A DNA stretch of 64,000 nt, taken from positions 19,116,001 through 19,180,000 of the forward strand of contig OY821777.1 in NCBI GenBank assembly GCA_963682175.1, written 5' to 3'. Position numbers and translations under genes: made by a program. The number at the start of each line of letters is the position of its first letter. Position 1 is the first letter of the stretch. The notes below the pieces were generated by a model. It saw only the letters and a list, made by a program, of their open reading frames with translations. It was not told where the DNA came from and did no database searches. The DNA is from Triglochin maritima (Eukaryota; Streptophyta; Magnoliopsida; Alismatales; Juncaginaceae). Shown piece by piece: positions 35,442-49,642 of the stretch.

Positions 35442-35532
35442 AGTTGTAACATCCTCGAAACAACGAAAAAATTTAAAACTTTTATCATACAATCAATGCG
35501 AGGATATTACCCAAACACAGTACACCAGGTGC

Positions 35533-35536
<4 letters not shown>

Positions 35537-35599
<63 letters not shown>
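35537..35599. repeat. AT dinucleotide microsatellite
   Basis: About 31 uninterrupted AT units lie inside Tekay-like LTR copy C. Shorter AT runs occur at the same place in copies B (about 16085) and D (about 46990), so the tract expanded in this copy. Confidence 0.9.
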
Positions 35600-35601
<2 letters not shown>

Positions 35602-35939
35602 AATGTTTCAAAAGAATGATTACATCAAAATGCTAAAAGATAAAAATACAAGTAATCACTACAACCTCAAGAAAAAGGGGAAAAGCAAGATCTAGCCCCA
35701 GATGTGCTCCTCCACATTCACCACCACCTAATGCCGCTCACGGCCTGAACTGCAAACATAAAATTATACCTGAGTTTCCCATAAGGATCAACATCGGTGG
35801 ACCGTTTGGATAGTCCATGCCCTGTCCAGACCAGTCCAGCAAACATCGGTCGAATAGATTAAAAGGAGATCGACCGTTTAGTGGTCTAGGCCCCAACCGA
35901 CTTAGCTACATGTACAATTGGTCGAACAAATCAAATGGG

Positions 35940-37960
35940 TGAAGGGAATGTGTTCTAAAAGTTTTACTTTTTAAATACCAATTATTATGAATTGAATGAG
36001 AAATCATTTTGTTCCTTGTTTGTGTTATTCGTCTTTTAGAAGTGTTAAGGAAGAGGCTCTTGGTTCTTAACCGTAGAGCTCTAAAAGATATTGGTTTACA
36101 TAAAACAAAAGATATTCACAATCATGGTAATTAACATGGGACATTAATTACTGAGTTAAGATTGTCGTGTTGGTCATAGATCATTGTAGCTCTACAAGTG
36201 AGTGACAACACGGGTATGCAAAAGAGGAAAATATTACTTTTGTATACTGAATAGACCTAATAAGCAAAATATTATAGAAATGTGTTTCTGTGTCATTAAT
36301 ATTTTACTGTGTCTTTGGTCCTTTGATATGAGACTTATATCCGATCACTTAAGGAATGCTTAATTAGACTAGTGTCTTGAGCTATCGATAAGTGTAGTGT
36401 AAATGCATTGGTTGGTTAAGTACAACTTTTGTTGGAGAAGATAGTTAGTCAAAAGATTATCATTGCCCCTCTTAATTGAGTGATGATATTAGTGGACCCT
36501 TTGATAAAGCAAAGTTATAATGTGCACAATGTGATTTGAGTTAAGTCACATATTTATAACTAGCTTAAAGAGATCAGGAGAAGAATAATAATACAAAGAT
36601 GACACAATACTACTTTGTGTGTATTCTTAATATCATGAGGCAAGGGACGGATACAAGTGGTGCACTCCATCACTAAGTGGATCGGGTTTTGGTTCGAGTG
36701 GAATTAAGACATCTAACTAATTGGGAGCTATAATGTGTAGCTAGATACCGCTTATAGCTTGTGATATTAAGTTCTTAATATCACTGCCAACTTAATTTAG
36801 ATCCTCCTATATGTCACACCACAAAACTGGGAAACAAGAAATCGGGATTTTGAGTTCATAAGATGTGTCGGGTTTCATGTAGAAAATATGACACATGTGG
36901 TGAACAAACAAAATCAAAATTATGTTGTGATTAATAACATAATTAGAATCTAAATTAAATTCATATGTGATGTAAATATTATGCGGTGTAATGATTAATC
37001 ATTACATAGGATAATATGTTACATAAGTTGTGAATTTACTACTAATCCCAAAATGTCAAATTTTGTAGGGGTTAAACCGAAATTTGACAAGTATGCAAGA
37101 CTGTGCAAACGGTCGACCGGTTAACGGTCGACCTAAGATGCCCGGTCGACCGAACACGTCTCGACCGAAAACATGTGAATTTCGTCTGTTCGGAACGGTC
37201 GACCGAACATTGCGATGAAATATTTTACTGTTGCGAACGGTCGACCGAGTGTCGAACGGTCGACCAAAACTTGGTTCGAACGGTCGACCGGACCTCACAA
37301 ACGGTCGACCGGTCAGACGGTTTTATGCAGAATTAATTTAAGAATTAATTAGATCATGCATGGAATTGGTCCATAATTGATTTAATTCGTGGCTAAGATT
37401 ATTTGTTAGCAAATAATGGATGTTTAGATGGAATTTTGCATAAAATCATGGGCAAGGGGTTGCACATGAATATGTAATTTGGAGAGAGCTTATAAATACA
37501 AGTTTATCTCATTACCTCATTAATTCATTCATTATTTTCTTGTGCAAAACTCTCTCTCCATAATTCTCCACGAAAATTCCTTAATTCTTAAGTTTAGTTT
37601 TAGTTCTTAAGAGATCATCTTCTCAAGAGAATTAAAGATGGGTTAGTAATTAGATTCTAAACCCTATCGGAGATTGAGAGACTAGCTTCCCTCTCTCCGA
37701 TCTTGTTTAGAGTTTGGTGAATACTCGGAGGCATCCGGCGCAGCGAGAAGCATCCCCAACGTCTCCGAATCTTCAAGAAGTTTTAGAGAACTTCTAGGTA
37801 TGAATTTCGGAGCCCATATTTGTTTTAATAAAGTTTTGAAACTAGATATTGAAACAAATTGATGCATGCATGAAATAAATCATAGAAAATTGTAAATTGA
37901 TCCTTATTGTGCATAAAAAATTCGAAAAAATATATGTACAATTAAACATGAAATCCTACA
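35940..37960 (+). mobile_element. Copia solo LTR
   Basis: It starts TGAAGGGAATGTG, ends AATCCTACA and is flanked by the perfect duplication ATGGG (35935-35939 and 37961-37965). It is 2021 bp and belongs to the same family as the LTR at 59258-61563. The TATA box TATAAATA is at 37491, and a palindrome cluster lies 170-390 bp upstream of it. Confidence 0.9.
37104..37320. repeat. GGTCGACCG palindrome cluster in copia LTR U3
   Basis: About nine copies in roughly 220 bp, most as AACGGTCGACCG (near 37108, 37123, 37142, 37195, 37235, 37255, 37278, 37302, plus half copies). This is one of the cleanest clusters. Confidence 0.9.
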
Positions 37961-38627
37961 ATGGGCCGTCAACCATTTTGAAGGTCTACACCCCCAACCG
38001 ACTTACAACAGTGTAATCGGTCGAACAACAAAGGCGACCCGGTCGACCGAAATACACCGGGGCTTGCCTAATTCACACAACCGGTCGACCGCCAAAGACA
38101 TCGTTCGATCGGTGCAAGGCAGAATTCCAAAATTACTCTAGCATCGGTCGACCAAGGCATGCACCGATCGATGGTTAATCAGTAGAAACATGCTGTTCAA
38201 CAACCGCTGACATGCCTAACGGCTACCGTTGACTAAATCCACTACTTACGCACCTCGGGTGAGTCTTAACCAGAAACTTGACATACCTTGAAGGCTTGAA
38301 GAAACCTTTGAAGACCAACGTCGATCTCCACCGCACGATTGCCTTCTTCTCCTACAAACTCCTTGCTTCGATATCAACAATACGAGCTCAACTCTGATCA
38401 CGCCCACACGATCCACCTTCACCTTTGCACCAACCGAAACTGGAAGAGGAGTGTGAGAGGGAGTGAGATGCGTGAGGGGAAGAAAAATGGGAAGAGATGA
38501 GTGATTTCAACCTTAAATACCCTCACTCTTCTCAACCAACCACAAGCCTCCACCTCATCAACTCACATCCACTCTTAAACACCCAACCAAAACAAGATTA
38601 GCCTTAAGCAAGGATTATGATCTAACA

Positions 38628-39240
38628 TGATGAATGTGTGTTGATGGGTTGCACTTATATTTTTCATTTTCATGTGCTTAATGCTAAATCTATATTTGTA
38701 TCGTGTTTAAACTTGGTGTAGATGAGTTAATGGCCACACGAAATACTTGCCCATGCTTAGATTTAAGTTTGATATGTTACATGTTATGGGTTTGAATGGG
38801 ATGATGGATTTCGTGTGAATATGTATGGATCCATGTTTGGTGCATGTTCACATGAATGACTTAGGTTGTATGTAAGATTGATGCTTTAATAACCACACTA
38901 TGTATTATTGCATGCTTGAGAATCTAAAATCAGCTTTGGTTTTATGTAAGACACGTATGTACATGGTTTGCCATGTAGTTGTGTACTTGTGTATATCGTA
39001 CACTTAGATTTCATATTAGCTTCTACTTATATGTCACTTATGCTTGAATGAAGTGCATGAAACTCACACACACCTTACTTATTCACCTTCACTCCTAGAG
39101 TTTTCCATTGACCTTCACACCTTACTGTGTAGTGATTAGTGTAGTTTTGTAGCATAAAATCTCTCTCTTTCTCCCCATTCGAGTACGGGAGAAACAACAA
39201 TCCGCACCCAACTTCCCGTGAACCGACCCGTACTTGCTAC
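38628..39240 (+). mobile_element. Truncated Athila-like LTR remnant
   Basis: The end (GACCCGTACTTGC at 39225-39237) and preceding blocks (ACTGTGTAGTGATTAGTGTAG, CCCCATTCGAGTACGGG) resemble the 3' part of LTRs such as 31311-32855. It is diverged and lacks the 5' part. It lies directly upstream of the kinase promoter. Confidence 0.55.
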
Positions 39241-39457
39241 ATTTTAACCAAAATCATGGACTCATTTATCAATTTTTTGAAAATGAAATAATCATTCCTA
39301 AAATTTTCCATTTTTTATCACAACAAAGTAAATAGCAATTAGTAAAGTGCCAAGGTCTCCTACTTAAGTCCGAAGACAAAAAAACATCAACAATTTAACA
39401 TAAATCCTCATAATAAATAAAACAAACGTGCACACACACTAAGAACAGAGAGGTAGC

Positions 39458-39467
39458 TATATATAGT
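39458..39467 (+). promoter_or_regulatory. TATA box of the UMP-CMP kinase gene
   Basis: CTATATATAG lies about 30 bases upstream of a plausible transcription start near 39490. A short 5' UTR exon and a donor site at 39539 follow. The gene keeps its own promoter although a decayed LTR ends only about 220 bp upstream. Confidence 0.6.
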
Positions 39468-39489
39468 CAGTCACAACTCACAAGTCGTT

Positions 39490-40455
39490 GCATTTTAGAT
39501 CCAGACCCAGAATCAGATCCATCCCGGAGACTCCGCAGGTACCATACCAACTTTCTACACACCAGATCTCTCTTTCAGATCTGCAGTTTTCTTCTTCTTC
39601 TTGACTTCTTGTATTTATAATTCTCATCAAAATTGTATCTTATTTTAATGACTCCATTGTTTGGTGGGTCAATTCAATTCTTCTTTACACTATGGAGATT
39701 TAGAATTCAATTTGGTTTAAAAGCTACGGTGGAATTCAGATTTGATCGGATTTCAGGAAGTCTGATTATCGAAATGTGATTCTAAATGGACCCTAAGTTT
39801 GGGATCTTGTATTCATATGTTGTTGGAAACAAACAGTAGTTCTTTTCAAATTCGAATCGAGTTTCATGGGTAGATCTCAGATTTTGTGTAATGTCAAATT
39901 CTTGTTTAGAGTCTGGGATTACAGAGCAAGCAGTTAGATGTGGGGGTTGGGAAGAAAGAAAATCTAGATATGCAAATGTCGGTTTTGATATTGCCAATTG
40001 ATAATTTTGCTTGATCTTGGATTGATCTTGCTTTCTTTTAATTTCTAGTTTTTACATCTTTTTCAATATGAGTTGATGTTTGTATTTTCCAAAGATATGA
40101 CCTAGCAGCGTAATTGGGCGTCGCTTCACCTTTATTCTGTATTTATGCATACTATATGCCTGTTGTACAGAAAACTGGCCATTTCGGTTATTCATTTCTC
40201 ATTTGAACGGCTTTTGTTATGCAATTTGAAGTTTCCTATTATTTCATGAAAAGCATATTGCTGCCTGTCTTTCGAACAATTGATTTGAAAAGTTAGATGC
40301 TTGAAACTTAATACATAAGCTGCCTGCTGCATCCCTAGCAGATTTACCCTCAGTCACACTTGCCAAAATTTGAGCATTCACATGTTTTCCTTGATGTTAC
40401 AATTTGGAGAAATATTTTTAATCTATCTGCAGCTATTCAAGCTATCAAATTCTTT
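39490..40455 (+). other. 5' UTR with a leader intron
   Basis: Exon 1 (about 39490-39538) ends CCGCAG before GT at 39539. The most likely acceptor is TATCTGCAG at 40424-40432, placing 23 bases of UTR before the ATG at 40456. Alternative acceptors are at 40341 and 40352. A long first intron in the leader is common in constitutively expressed plant genes and often enhances expression. Confidence 0.6.
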
Positions 40456-42982
<2,527 letters not shown>

Positions 42983-43540
42983 AGAGAGTAAACCACACCA
43001 CATTGTGAAGGTACATTCCTCCCATTATTGGACTGTCATTTCCTGAACATGTTCTTTGTCATTTCTCTAGCAGTTGATTTGATAAAATTCAAACGTGAGA
43101 ATTGAAACAATTGAAGACTGGGAATGAGAACGGAAGTTTGTGTCATTGTATAACAATTTGTTGTTTGTTAAACCGATCGAGTATTTTTTTGTATAATGTC
43201 ATATAATGTTCCTTTTTTCTTCTCTGCAGATAATAATAGATAATGCAGAAATTATGAACGATGTTTGGACTTGAGGAGAACCATGTGATAATATTTTGTT
43301 TCATTATTTCACATTTTTTCTCAATTTATTGATTACATACCTCATCATTTTGAGGTCAACTCGATATATCTACCCATTCAACTCGGCTGTATACACTACG
43401 TGATCTTATGATGTTTATGGATATTTCATATTGCACTTAAGTAATGGTATTACCATTCGCGGTTAACATAACTTGATTGTAATCAATTCATTTTGTTGTC
43501 ACCATTTGGTTAAGAAATAAAACAAAACTGAAATGCAAAC
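42983..43540 (+). other. 3' UTR with an intron
   Basis: After the TAA at 42980-42982, 28 bases of UTR lead to GTACAT at 43011. The acceptor CTCTGCAG ends at 43229, giving a 3' UTR intron of 219 bp. The next exon runs to about 43540. Confidence 0.6.
43516..43521 (+). terminator. Polyadenylation signal AATAAA
   Basis: AATAAA is the best candidate signal for the kinase transcript. A hAT-like MITE begins about 60 bp further on. Earlier non-canonical signals are possible, as is usual in plants. Confidence 0.4.
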
Positions 43541-43578
43541 TTAAAAGCCAAAAAGATTAAAGAACCATTGAGTTAGTA

Positions 43579-45721
43579 CAATGTTTTAACGTTGCATATG
43601 AGACCCTATGCGGCTGGGTGTCCTAGGGTCGCATATGCGATTGTGCGGTCACATATGCGGTCACACAATGGTAAAAAAAATTGAATTATTTTTCAAAGAA
43701 TAATGAAAAACAGAAAAAAAATCATAAAAAATAGAAAATTCATAAATATCTACACACCGCTGTAGACAACCTTGTCTTCTCCTCTCCTTCAACCTCATAT
43801 TCTCCTCTTTTTTTGTTTGTTTGTTTTGGAAAGCTCCTTTAACCTCATCTTCTCCTCCCCTCTCCTCCTTTGGAAAGTTCGCCGCTCCGTCCACCTACCC
43901 TGTTTCCTCCATCCTTCTTACTCCCTGCCCCCTTCTCGGCGTCGTCGACGACATCCTCTCCTTCCTCTCTTCCCGTCTCCCATCCTCCCCTTTCCGGCCT
44001 GTGTGACCACATATACGGCATGTGTGGCAGCACAGGTCACATATGCGACGCACAAGTGGCATCGTCTTTGATGCGACTATGCGAGGGTCATGTATGTGAT
44101 TGACACCATTTCATACATTCATTTGTGTCTTATATCCATTATTTTGAACCTAAACAATGCTACGTAACGAGATTTATGTTTAAGTTTCAGGAATAAACAT
44201 GTTTGAGAAGAAGAAACTAAAAAATGACTTAAAAGCAAGAAAAATGACTAAGTTGCAAGACTTATGGACTGAGGTGCAAGAGAAAAGGACCCGACTGTAA
44301 AACTAAAAGGACTAATGAGGGAATCAAGAAGTTCCACACTATTATGATGAGTATTTTGGCAATTAGATCTGAGCCCAAACATCAACAATCAAATCGGGTT
44401 CATAAAACATCAAGAAATCAAGCCAGAAATCAACCACCGAAATCCAGATTCAATCAAAGATATCGGGACCGCCAATTGGCCGTCCAAATTGGTCCAAAAG
44501 TTTCATGGTTGAGTCGGGTCGTGTATTATGTTGTTTTATGTCCATTTATAGTATGCGTTTAGTCCCATACCGGGGGATTGTCCCCGGTTACATTTTTTCA
44601 TGCCTATAAATATAACTCTTCCTTATCCTTTGTATTTAACCAATGTTTGGTGACATTCTCTCTACTTGGAGTAAAGCCTTGAAGTAAAACTCAAGTAGAG
44701 AAGAATGCTACTTGTAATGTGAGTCATTTAATAAAATAATTTTTCATAGTTTTGTTCTCATGTTGTCTCTTTTTCTTGCATGCTTAGCTTAGTCTTGTTT
44801 CTTTAATCTTAGTCTAAATTAGTTTTAATGTCTCATTTTCTTTATATGAATGATTGCTTAATGTGTAGTGAGTACATTCATCTCCTTTGGGGGTGAAGAT
44901 GATGTACATATATGTTGTGAAGTTTGGATGTTTGATGAATTTTTGATTGTGTAGACTTGCATGTTTGTATGTTCATTGGGGGTATTTTAATCATCTACAT
45001 GTTGGGAGATTTTGATGAGTTTTGTCTTAAGATTTAGACACTTCTCATGCTTAGTTTCCTTATGTTTATTGACTGAAATTTCCTGTTGAATATGCTACAT
45101 ATTAGTTATGTGTTTGCTTGCTTGATTTATTGAAGAAACTATGTTTTGATGAGTTTTGTCATAACATTTAGACACCTCCGACACTTAGCTTTGTTCTTTA
45201 CTTGAGTTTATGGGTTTTGATGAGTCTTGTCATATCTTTAGACACTTCTCATGTTGAGCCTAATCTTATGATAATCAAGTAATAATTGCCGATATATTGT
45301 GTGAATGAATTGATTTTTTTGCCACATCTTTACACTTCCTATGCATGACAACGCACACACGACACACACACATACATACATGCTTACATGCATCATTCAT
45401 CACTAATTTCACTTCATATGTGCACACACTCCACCCCTTAGGGGTTTCTCTTCCTGATTTCCAATCTTTAGTTGCTTTCTTACGCATTTCTTACTTACTT
45501 GTTTAGTGTAGTTTAGTTTAGCATAATCAACCATCTTTCACCTTTTTCGCCACTTGATTTCGGATAAACCAGAGACTAGACACCTCCCACCCGTACTTGT
45601 TGTGTCTTTACCGACGTCGTGCACTTGCAGTATTTAAAACATTTAAACAATATGCGACCCCAGCTAGTTAGGTTGCACTGTGCGGCAACATACCGAGTAT
45701 GCGGCCACACATTAAAACATT
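43579..45721. mobile_element. hAT-like MITE carrying a solo LTR
   Basis: The ends are CAATGTTTTAA and its inverse TTAAAACATTG. Flanking 8-mers AGTTAGTA (43571-43578) and AGTTAGAA (45722-45729) match at seven of eight bases, as expected for hAT insertions. Inside, CATATGCGG-type repeats occur on both sides. Without the nested LTR (44099-45649) the element is about 0.6 kb. The C/T-rich part (43750-44000) reads as short protein-like frames and may be captured host sequence. Confidence 0.7.
44099..45649 (+). mobile_element. Athila-like solo LTR in hAT-like MITE
   Basis: It starts TGATTGACACCATTTCATAC and ends ATTTAAACA. Flanking 5-mers GTATG (44094-44098) and ATATG (45650-45654) match at four of five bases. 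The TATA box (CTATAAATATAAC) lies near 44615. Confidence 0.8.
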
Positions 45722-45729
45722 GAGTTAGA

Positions 45730-46339
45730 AATAAGGATTAATTGTAGTTTGCCGCCCTAAACTAACGTTGATTTTATTTTGCACTCTTGAACTTTAAAAT
45801 GTGACAGTTATCTCTCATGGGTTTTCGTTTTATAACACTTTGTCCTCTTGAACTTTAAAAGTTCATTATATATACATCTATTTGCCATTTTCGGATTTTT
45901 TACGTTGTATCCCTAATAAACTATTAATACTAATTTTATATTAAAGTTCAGATTGAATCCAATGTCAGATATTGTTGGACTTTATGCTGAATTTAGTCTC
46001 AATTTGACCTAAATTCGAACTAGATTTGATTCCGATTCGATCCGAACTTTGACGTAAAGTTAAATTTAAGAGGGTATTAGGATTACAATGCAAAAAATTA
46101 CAAAAATGGTAAATGAGTGTTTAAATAATATTTTTTTTAAAGTTCAACGAGGTAAAGTGTAACAAAATGAAAGTTTAAGAGGAGAGGTAATTGTTACATT
46201 TTATATTCAAAGTTAAATCAAGGTATAGTTCGTCAAGATGACAAACTGTAATTAACCATGGTAATAATTATAGATAACTTACATGATACAGATGCTCTAT
46301 TTAAATCTATATTTTTTTGCTCTAGTATTGGACGAAGGC
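45730..46339. other. Intergenic, nothing recognised
   Basis: This is AT-rich non-coding DNA between the MITE and the LINE remnant. TTGAACTTTAAAA is repeated near 45789 and 45850, without further structure. Confidence 0.4.
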
Positions 46340-46887
46340 ATCAAGGATACACAACTTGTGATGGCATGGTGTATGTTTTTGGAAATCATGTGATGCTAAT
46401 ATATTGATGATGTTAGAATAAGTGTGGATAGTAAAGTAGAGTAGCGGAGAAAAACATTATGTAAGACTAAAATTGAGTATCTGAAAAGTAATTTCAGTAC
46501 TAACGATACAAAGGAGGGAGATGCGAACATGGATGGTATGGCTGTGTGCAGGAATGATAACTTTAGATATTTAGGATTACTTCCTTTAAAAGAAGGTGAT
46601 GTTAGTCATTGGATAATATCAGGTTGGATGAAACGACAGCAAGCATTCAGTGTTTTATGTGATACGTAAACCTCAATTAAGATGAAAGGTTAATTCTACA
46701 GATGGCTGTATGACCCACAAGATGGTCTACGGAAAAAAACCTGTTCAAAAGATTAGTGTCGCAGAAAAGAAGATGTTGGTGGACATGTGGACCTATACGG
46801 ATGGATCACATAAAAAATAAGGACATTCGGTAGAAGGTTGGAGTAGACCCGATGGAAAAGAACCTTATGGACACTGTTTGAGAAGGA
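46340..46887 (+). pseudogene. LINE reverse transcriptase C-terminal remnant
   Basis: Broken + strand frames read like the C-terminus of plant L1-type ORF2: KTKIEYLKSNFS, DNFRYLGLLPLKEGDVSHWI, GWMKRQQAFSVLCDT and ISVAEKKMLVDMWTYTDG. These match the usual SKTEYMECNFS ... FKYLGS ... W.KW....GVLCD ... VAEMRMLRWMCG series. Several stops and frameshifts are present. The remnant is cut by Tekay-like solo LTR copy D and continues after it. Confidence 0.7.
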
Positions 46888-47589
46888 TTGGATGTAAGAA
46901 CCTCAACGTCGGAAGAAATTAAAAATTTAACATAAACTCAAACAAGAGGATCAGAAGAAAATAGGCATCTGATACACCAACATATATACAATATATATAT
47001 CCGAGAGTTCAAGAGTGTGATTACAACAAAAGCTGAAAGAAAATGTAGATGTAATTACTAAAACCTCAAAAAAGGAAAATCAAGGTCTAGCTCCAGACAC
47101 GCTCCTCCTCAGTCACCATCTCCTAGCGCCGCTCACGGTCTGAAATAAAACATGAACTATGTGTGAGTTTCTCATAAGAAAACTCTGTATGTCAAACTCT
47201 TATCACAATAGATGAACTAGACAACTACAAGCATGTACGGTATGAAATGCAGTAAACAACAATCATCGTCGCACTGGGCCTCGGGGTACTCTATCCCAGT
47301 CACAACAGACACGAAACAATGACGGGTCTCAAGGGTCCTCTAGCAACACTCACATGTACCCCAGGCATCACTGCCGGAAACATCCTCGGCAACAACACAA
47401 CACTGGATCACTATCAGGCCGACAATTTCCATATTGTTGCCCTCCAAGGCCGGGGACTCGTTTACCTCAAGCTTGTTCCACCACACCACAACACCAACGA
47501 ACCACTCTCAGGCCGGCAATGTCTGTACCATTGACCCAAAAAGGTTGGGAACCCGTTGCCCTCAAGCTGGTTCCACAACAACACCAAAC

Positions 47590-48120
47590 TGTCCTGAATC
47601 GGTCGGACAAAAACACCATACCGGTCGACCGAATCCCCATCTAGAGGACTGACCTAACCAAAAAACCCGCCCACCGGTCAAACAACAAAGGGGACCCGTT
47701 CGACCGAAAGCAACTAGTAATATCCACCTCACGCACCAAAAACACGAACGGTCGAACAAAAACATAAATAACGGTCGACCGGAAAAAATAGTGATTTCAG
47801 ATTTCGAATCAAATCATACCAGTCGACCGAACAACAATTAGGTCGAACAAACTTTAAATTATTTTAAGTCGTTGGTCAAACGAGGTCTCAGGGCGGTCAA
47901 CCGTTTTGTGGTCTACACCCCAACCGACTTAAAACAGTGTTTCGGTCGAACGACAAAGGGGAACCGTTCGACCGAAAACAACCAGACCTCCATCTTCTTG
48001 CTCAAAATGCATAACCGGTCGACCACCCAAGGGTATCGTTCGACCGGTGCGAGAGATAAACGCCAAAATTACACTACGACCGGTCGACCGAACCACTGAA
48101 ACGATCGACCGATCCAGTGC
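47590..48120. repeat. GGTCGACCG palindrome cluster in LTR D
   Basis: Exact or near copies occur near 47622, 47697, 47748, 47772, 47942, 48015, 48040, 48080 and 48104, interrupted at the Athila-like insertion. Related degenerate forms (CCGTCGAC) resume after 55440. Confidence 0.8.
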
Positions 48121-48134
48121 TGAACTTTGTTGCA

Positions 48135-49642
48135 TGATTGATTCGTTTTATATTAAACCGCAAGTGCACGACCGCGTTGAAGCGGTGACAAATACGGGTC
48201 GATCAACAGGGAGGTGTGTCGACTTTTGGTTTGTGCGAAGGCGAGTGGTAAAGAAAGGAGAGAAAGGTTGGTTACACTAAACTATACTAAGATGCAAAAA
48301 GGAAATGAAAGATAAACAATAAAACTAAACCCCATAGGGGGTAGAGAAATAATGTGAATATAAAGATGTGTGTGTGTTCAATTATGCTCCTCACAACAGG
48401 TAGTGCATGAAATCATAAAACTAAATTCAACATGGCATCCATATGAAATAAGATAAGACTACACCATTAAAACATACAAGACAATAATTGGAATGAAGCT
48501 AAATGAACTCATGTATAAAGACTAGACCCTACTATGCCTCTACATGAATTTCATTAAAACATACAAGGCATTAACCAAGGCCAAGGCAACAAGAGCACAT
48601 ACACTACAAGTCATGTTTCCTATTTTAATTCCATCATTATCCTTACCTCATCATTCCCCATAAAATATGTCCACTAGTCTAAGCATATGCTAAGCTTCAT
48701 TCAAGAGCATTAGCATATAAAAGACAAGAGTGAAATCCCATTAGATGGTTATGGAAATCATATAAGGCTCAAAGGATTAAGATAACACACACTACTACAT
48801 TACATAATCATATCACATACTTCTCCACCCCCCAAATGGGGATGAAACTACTCACTAATCATTACACTACCTACATTAACAAAATGAAACATTATACTGA
48901 AAGGAAATTTAACTAAGCAGGAAAGGAGTATTAAAGAAGCTTAAAAGGAAAGGAAAAACTAAACAAGCATGCACAAATTAAAAGACAAGATTAAAAGAAA
49001 CTAGAACAATTATTTTATTAACAATAACTTACATTGAATGTAGCATTCTTCTCTACCTTGAGTTTTGCTTCAAGGCTTACTCCTTAGTAGAGAGAATGCC
49101 ACCAAGCAATGGGTAGTTACAATGGAAGGTGAAAAGTTCTATTTATAGCCATAGAAAAAGGTAATCCGGGACAATCCCCCAATGTGGGACTAAACAAATA
49201 CCAGAAATAGAATAAACACACTCTAATACACATGCCTGCCAAAGATTAACAGATCCGGAGCTAAACAGACCGCTAATTGGCGGTCTATTGGTTCTGGATC
49301 GGCCTGGAATTTGTTGTGAGATTTTCTGGATATCTTTGTTGGTCTTTGATGCATATACTTTGTTTATTGGAGCTCCGACCCGAATCGAATTGCCAAAATA
49401 CTCCCCATGATGGTGTGGAGTTTTCTGTTTTGCTATTTGGTTATTCGGTCTTACGTTCAGGTCTCCCTTGCATCTTAGTCCCCAAGTCTCACAATTCAGT
49501 CTTTTTCCTTGCTATTTATAGTCTCTACTTCTCAAACCTACTTATTCCTGAAAACTAAACATAAAACTCGTTACATAGCATTGTTTAGGGTGAAAGATAA
49601 TAAATGTAAGACACAAAGATATGCATGAAATGATGCCAATCA
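48135..49642 (-). repeat. 3' LTR of gag-only element
   Basis: Direct copy of 53902-55431. It starts TGATTGATTCGTTTTATATT and ends GATGCCAATCA. A sense TATA box (GGCTATAAATAGAAC) lies near 49137. Confidence 0.9.

Larger units (their letters stand above)
30775..35444 (-). pseudogene. Tekay/Del-like Ty3/gypsy gag-pol (decayed)
   Basis: Sense order from high coordinates: gag with a zinc knuckle CFECGQPGHYARDC (34009-34518); retropepsin-like domain with DVILGMDWLSQYDV (33647-33949); reverse transcriptase from SKAPYRMTPAKLSELKK (about 33400) to FVIVFVDNFLVYSPD (32839-33099), where the catalytic FVDD has become FVDN; then, beyond an inserted solo LTR, the connection domain with IRSFVGLVG and RNase H with VIYSDTSGIGLGCVL (30945-31211) and TDHQSLKNMFFQKELNMR (about 30775-30835). 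The rest of RNase H, integrase, chromodomain and the 3' LTR are missing. Stops and frameshifts occur throughout, for example two in-frame stops in the RT N-terminus. Order and motifs fit chromovirus-type elements of the Del/Tekay group. Confidence 0.85.
35445..38627 (-). mobile_element. Tekay/Del-like 5' LTR, copy C
   Basis: It starts TGTAACATCCTCG and ends GATCTAACA on the + strand, and is immediately followed in sense by the primer binding site and gag of the decayed element. It is split by a copia solo LTR at 35940-37960. It carries GGTCGACCG variants on both sides of the insertion (35790-35935 and 37966-38190) and a long AT microsatellite. A sense TATA-like TATTTAAGG lies near 38510, about 115 bp from the U3 end, so the palindromes would be in the transcribed R-U5 leader. 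Confidence 0.8.

Noticed and set aside
35271..35600. ORF ending in alternating Tyr-Ile
   Set aside because: It is a reading of the AT microsatellite.
37104..37320. CRISPR-like appearance of short palindromic repeats with spacers
   Set aside because: Repeats are about 10-14 bp, spacing is irregular, copies vary by single bases, and they sit inside plant LTRs with no cas genes.
43661..44103. Several overlapping ORFs on both strands
   Set aside because: They lie in the C/T-rich interior of a MITE and are too short and repetitive to call as genes.
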